The translations under genes were made by a program, and so were the position numbers. Below the pieces are notes generated by a model. It did not search any database. It saw only the letters and a program-made list of their open reading frames with translations, and was not told where the DNA came from. Positions 6,166-7,048 of a stretch of DNA of 7,048 nt are shown here, piece after piece. Origin of the DNA: Candidatus Peregrinibacteria bacterium (GTDB lineage: Bacteria; Patescibacteriota; Gracilibacteria; Peribacterales; Peribacteraceae); NCBI GenBank assembly GCA_016866815.1, contig VGKZ01000054.1:1-7048 (forward strand). The letters are read 5' to 3'. How positions within the stretch are numbered: position 1 is the first letter of the stretch; each line of letters begins with the position of its first letter.

Positions 6166-7048
6166 TGATGCCGGACACCCTTGCGATCAACGGCGGAACC
6201 CCCGTTCGCAAAGCGCTCCTCCCCTACAGCAAACCGTTGGTGGATGACACGGATATCAAGGCGGTGACGGAGGTCCTGAAAACCGACTGGCTCACCACAG
6301 GACCGAAAGTCGCCGAGTTTGAAAAGGCATTCGCACTCTTCGTCGGAACGCAGCATGCCGTTGCCGTGAGCAACGGTACGGCTGCACTCCATGCAGCAAT
6401 ATTTGCTTTGGGTATTACAAAAGGCGACGAGGTGATCGTCCCCGCGATGACCTTCGCAGCCACAGCGAACTCTGTAGTCTTCCAGGGAGGCACCCCCGTC
6501 TTCGTCGACTGCGACCCGCGAACACTGCTCATCGATCCTGTTGCCGTGGAAAAAGCCGTTACGAAGAAAACCAAGGCAATCATCGCGGTCGACTACGCAG
6601 GACAACCCTGCGATTACGACGCACTCCGGACCATCGCAGAGAAGCATGACATTGCCATCATCGCGGACGCCTGCCACGCACTCGGTGGAACGGAGAAAGG
6701 GAGAAGCGTCGGCACACTCGCCGACATGAGCACATTCAGTTTCCATGCGGTGAAGCCGCTCGCGACCGGCGAGGGCGGCATGATCACGACGAACAATGCG
6801 CATTTCGCAGAACAGATGCGCAGATTCCGGAATCACGGACTAAACTCCGATCATCATGAACGTCACAAAACAGGATCATGGTTCTATGAAATGAGCGTCC
6901 TCGGGTACAACTACCGTCTGACCGACATCCAGTGTGCGCTCGGCCTCTCGCAGCTCAGACACGTCACGTCGTGGACAGTGCGCAGACAGGAAATCGCAAC
7001 AATGTACGATGCGGCATTTGAGGATATCAAAGGAATGAAACCCCTCGA
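6165..7048 (+). CDS. PseC-like PLP-dependent sugar aminotransferase, 3' end missing
   Basis: This is a DegT/DnrJ/EryC1/StrS-family enzyme that would transfer an amino group from glutamate to a keto nucleotide sugar. About 294 residues lie in the window, and the family is usually near 370-400, so the C-terminus continues off the edge. Key features are LKTDWLTTGPKVAEFE (38-53), the SNGTAALH phosphate-binding segment (69-76), DACHALGG with D168 for the PLP ring nitrogen, and FSFHAVKPLATGEGG with the PLP lysine at K197. GYNYRLTDIQCALGLSQL then follows. The FSFHxVK and WFYE...LGYNYRLTDIQ wording resembles PseC, the UDP-4-keto-6-deoxy-sugar transaminase of pseudaminic acid synthesis, more than the wider family. 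The start is ATG 6165, overlapping the SDR stop by one base (TGATG), or the adjacent ATG at 6168. The substrate is inferred only from similarity; a legionaminic- or bacillosamine-type transaminase is also possible. Confidence 0.88.
   Translation, partial: MMPDTLAINGGTPVRKALLPYSKPLVDDTDIKAVTEVLKTDWLTTGPKVAEFEKAFALFVGTQHAVAVSNGTAALHAAIFALGITKGDEVIVPAMTFAATANSVVFQGGTPVFVDCDPRTLLIDPVAVEKAVTKKTKAIIAVDYAGQPCDYDALRTIAEKHDIAIIADACHALGGTEKGRSVGTLADMSTFSFHAVKPLATGEGGMITTNNAHFAEQMRRFRNHGLNSDHHERHKTGSWFYEMSVLGYNYRLTDIQCALGLSQLRHVTSWTVRRQEIATMYDAAFEDIKGMKPL

Noticed and set aside
5862..6836. A 324-codon open frame on the minus strand
   Set aside because: It is antisense to the end of the SDR and most of the aminotransferase, both of which carry intact catalytic motifs. 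Its own translation shows no known domain and has shadow-frame composition.
1..7048. Mobile element, CRISPR array, toxin-antitoxin or phage-defence system
   Set aside because: No transposase, integrase, repeat-spacer pattern, small paired genes, nuclease or helicase motifs were seen; all genes fit glycan biosynthesis.

Overview
This window is part of a bacterial surface-glycan (capsule, O-antigen or S-layer-glycan type) biosynthesis locus. All seven recognisable genes fit glycan assembly or modification, and almost every base is coding. No tRNA, rRNA, CRISPR array, transposase or long repeat was seen. The host cannot be named from the sequence. Base composition is close to balanced by eye. 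TGA is used as a stop codon (1969-1971 on the minus strand, 6163-6165 on the plus strand), so this is not a lineage that reads TGA as glycine. Canonical Shine-Dalgarno sequences are missing or weak at every start inspected. That would fit, but does not prove, an uncultured or candidate-phylum lineage.

Layout. (1) At the left edge is the 3' part of a plus-strand SAM-dependent methyltransferase gene (to 536). It converges with, and overlaps by 22 bp, the end of a minus-strand operon. (2) The minus-strand operon is transcribed from about 5054 down to 515. It encodes a WbpG/PseA-type N-acetyl sugar amidotransferase (5054-3789), a FemAB-like double-GNAT acyl/aminoacyl transferase (3777-2728), a NodB-type deacetylase (2709-1969), and a capsule-synthesis-type glycosyltransferase (1972-515). 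The last two overlap as ATGA. (3) A divergent intergenic region of about 163 bp (5055-5217) holds a plausible minus-strand promoter and short dyads. (4) The plus-strand unit starts at 5218 with an NAD-dependent extended SDR (sugar 4,6-dehydratase, epimerase or decarboxylase class). It is followed, with a stop/start overlap, by a PseC-like PLP sugar aminotransferase that runs off the right edge.

How they may work together (inference). The SDR and aminotransferase would convert a nucleotide sugar into an amino sugar. The amidotransferase would turn an N-acetyl or carboxyl group into an acetamidino or amide group. The FemAB-like protein, the deacetylase and the methyltransferase would decorate the sugar or glycan, and the glycosyltransferase would build it into a polymer. 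The most notable points are the amidotransferase with no HisH/HisF-type ammonia-supplying partners in the window, and a PseC-like transaminase coupled to an SDR that does not look like canonical PseB. Nothing here can be called a new system from sequence alone; the gene combination is the part worth checking.
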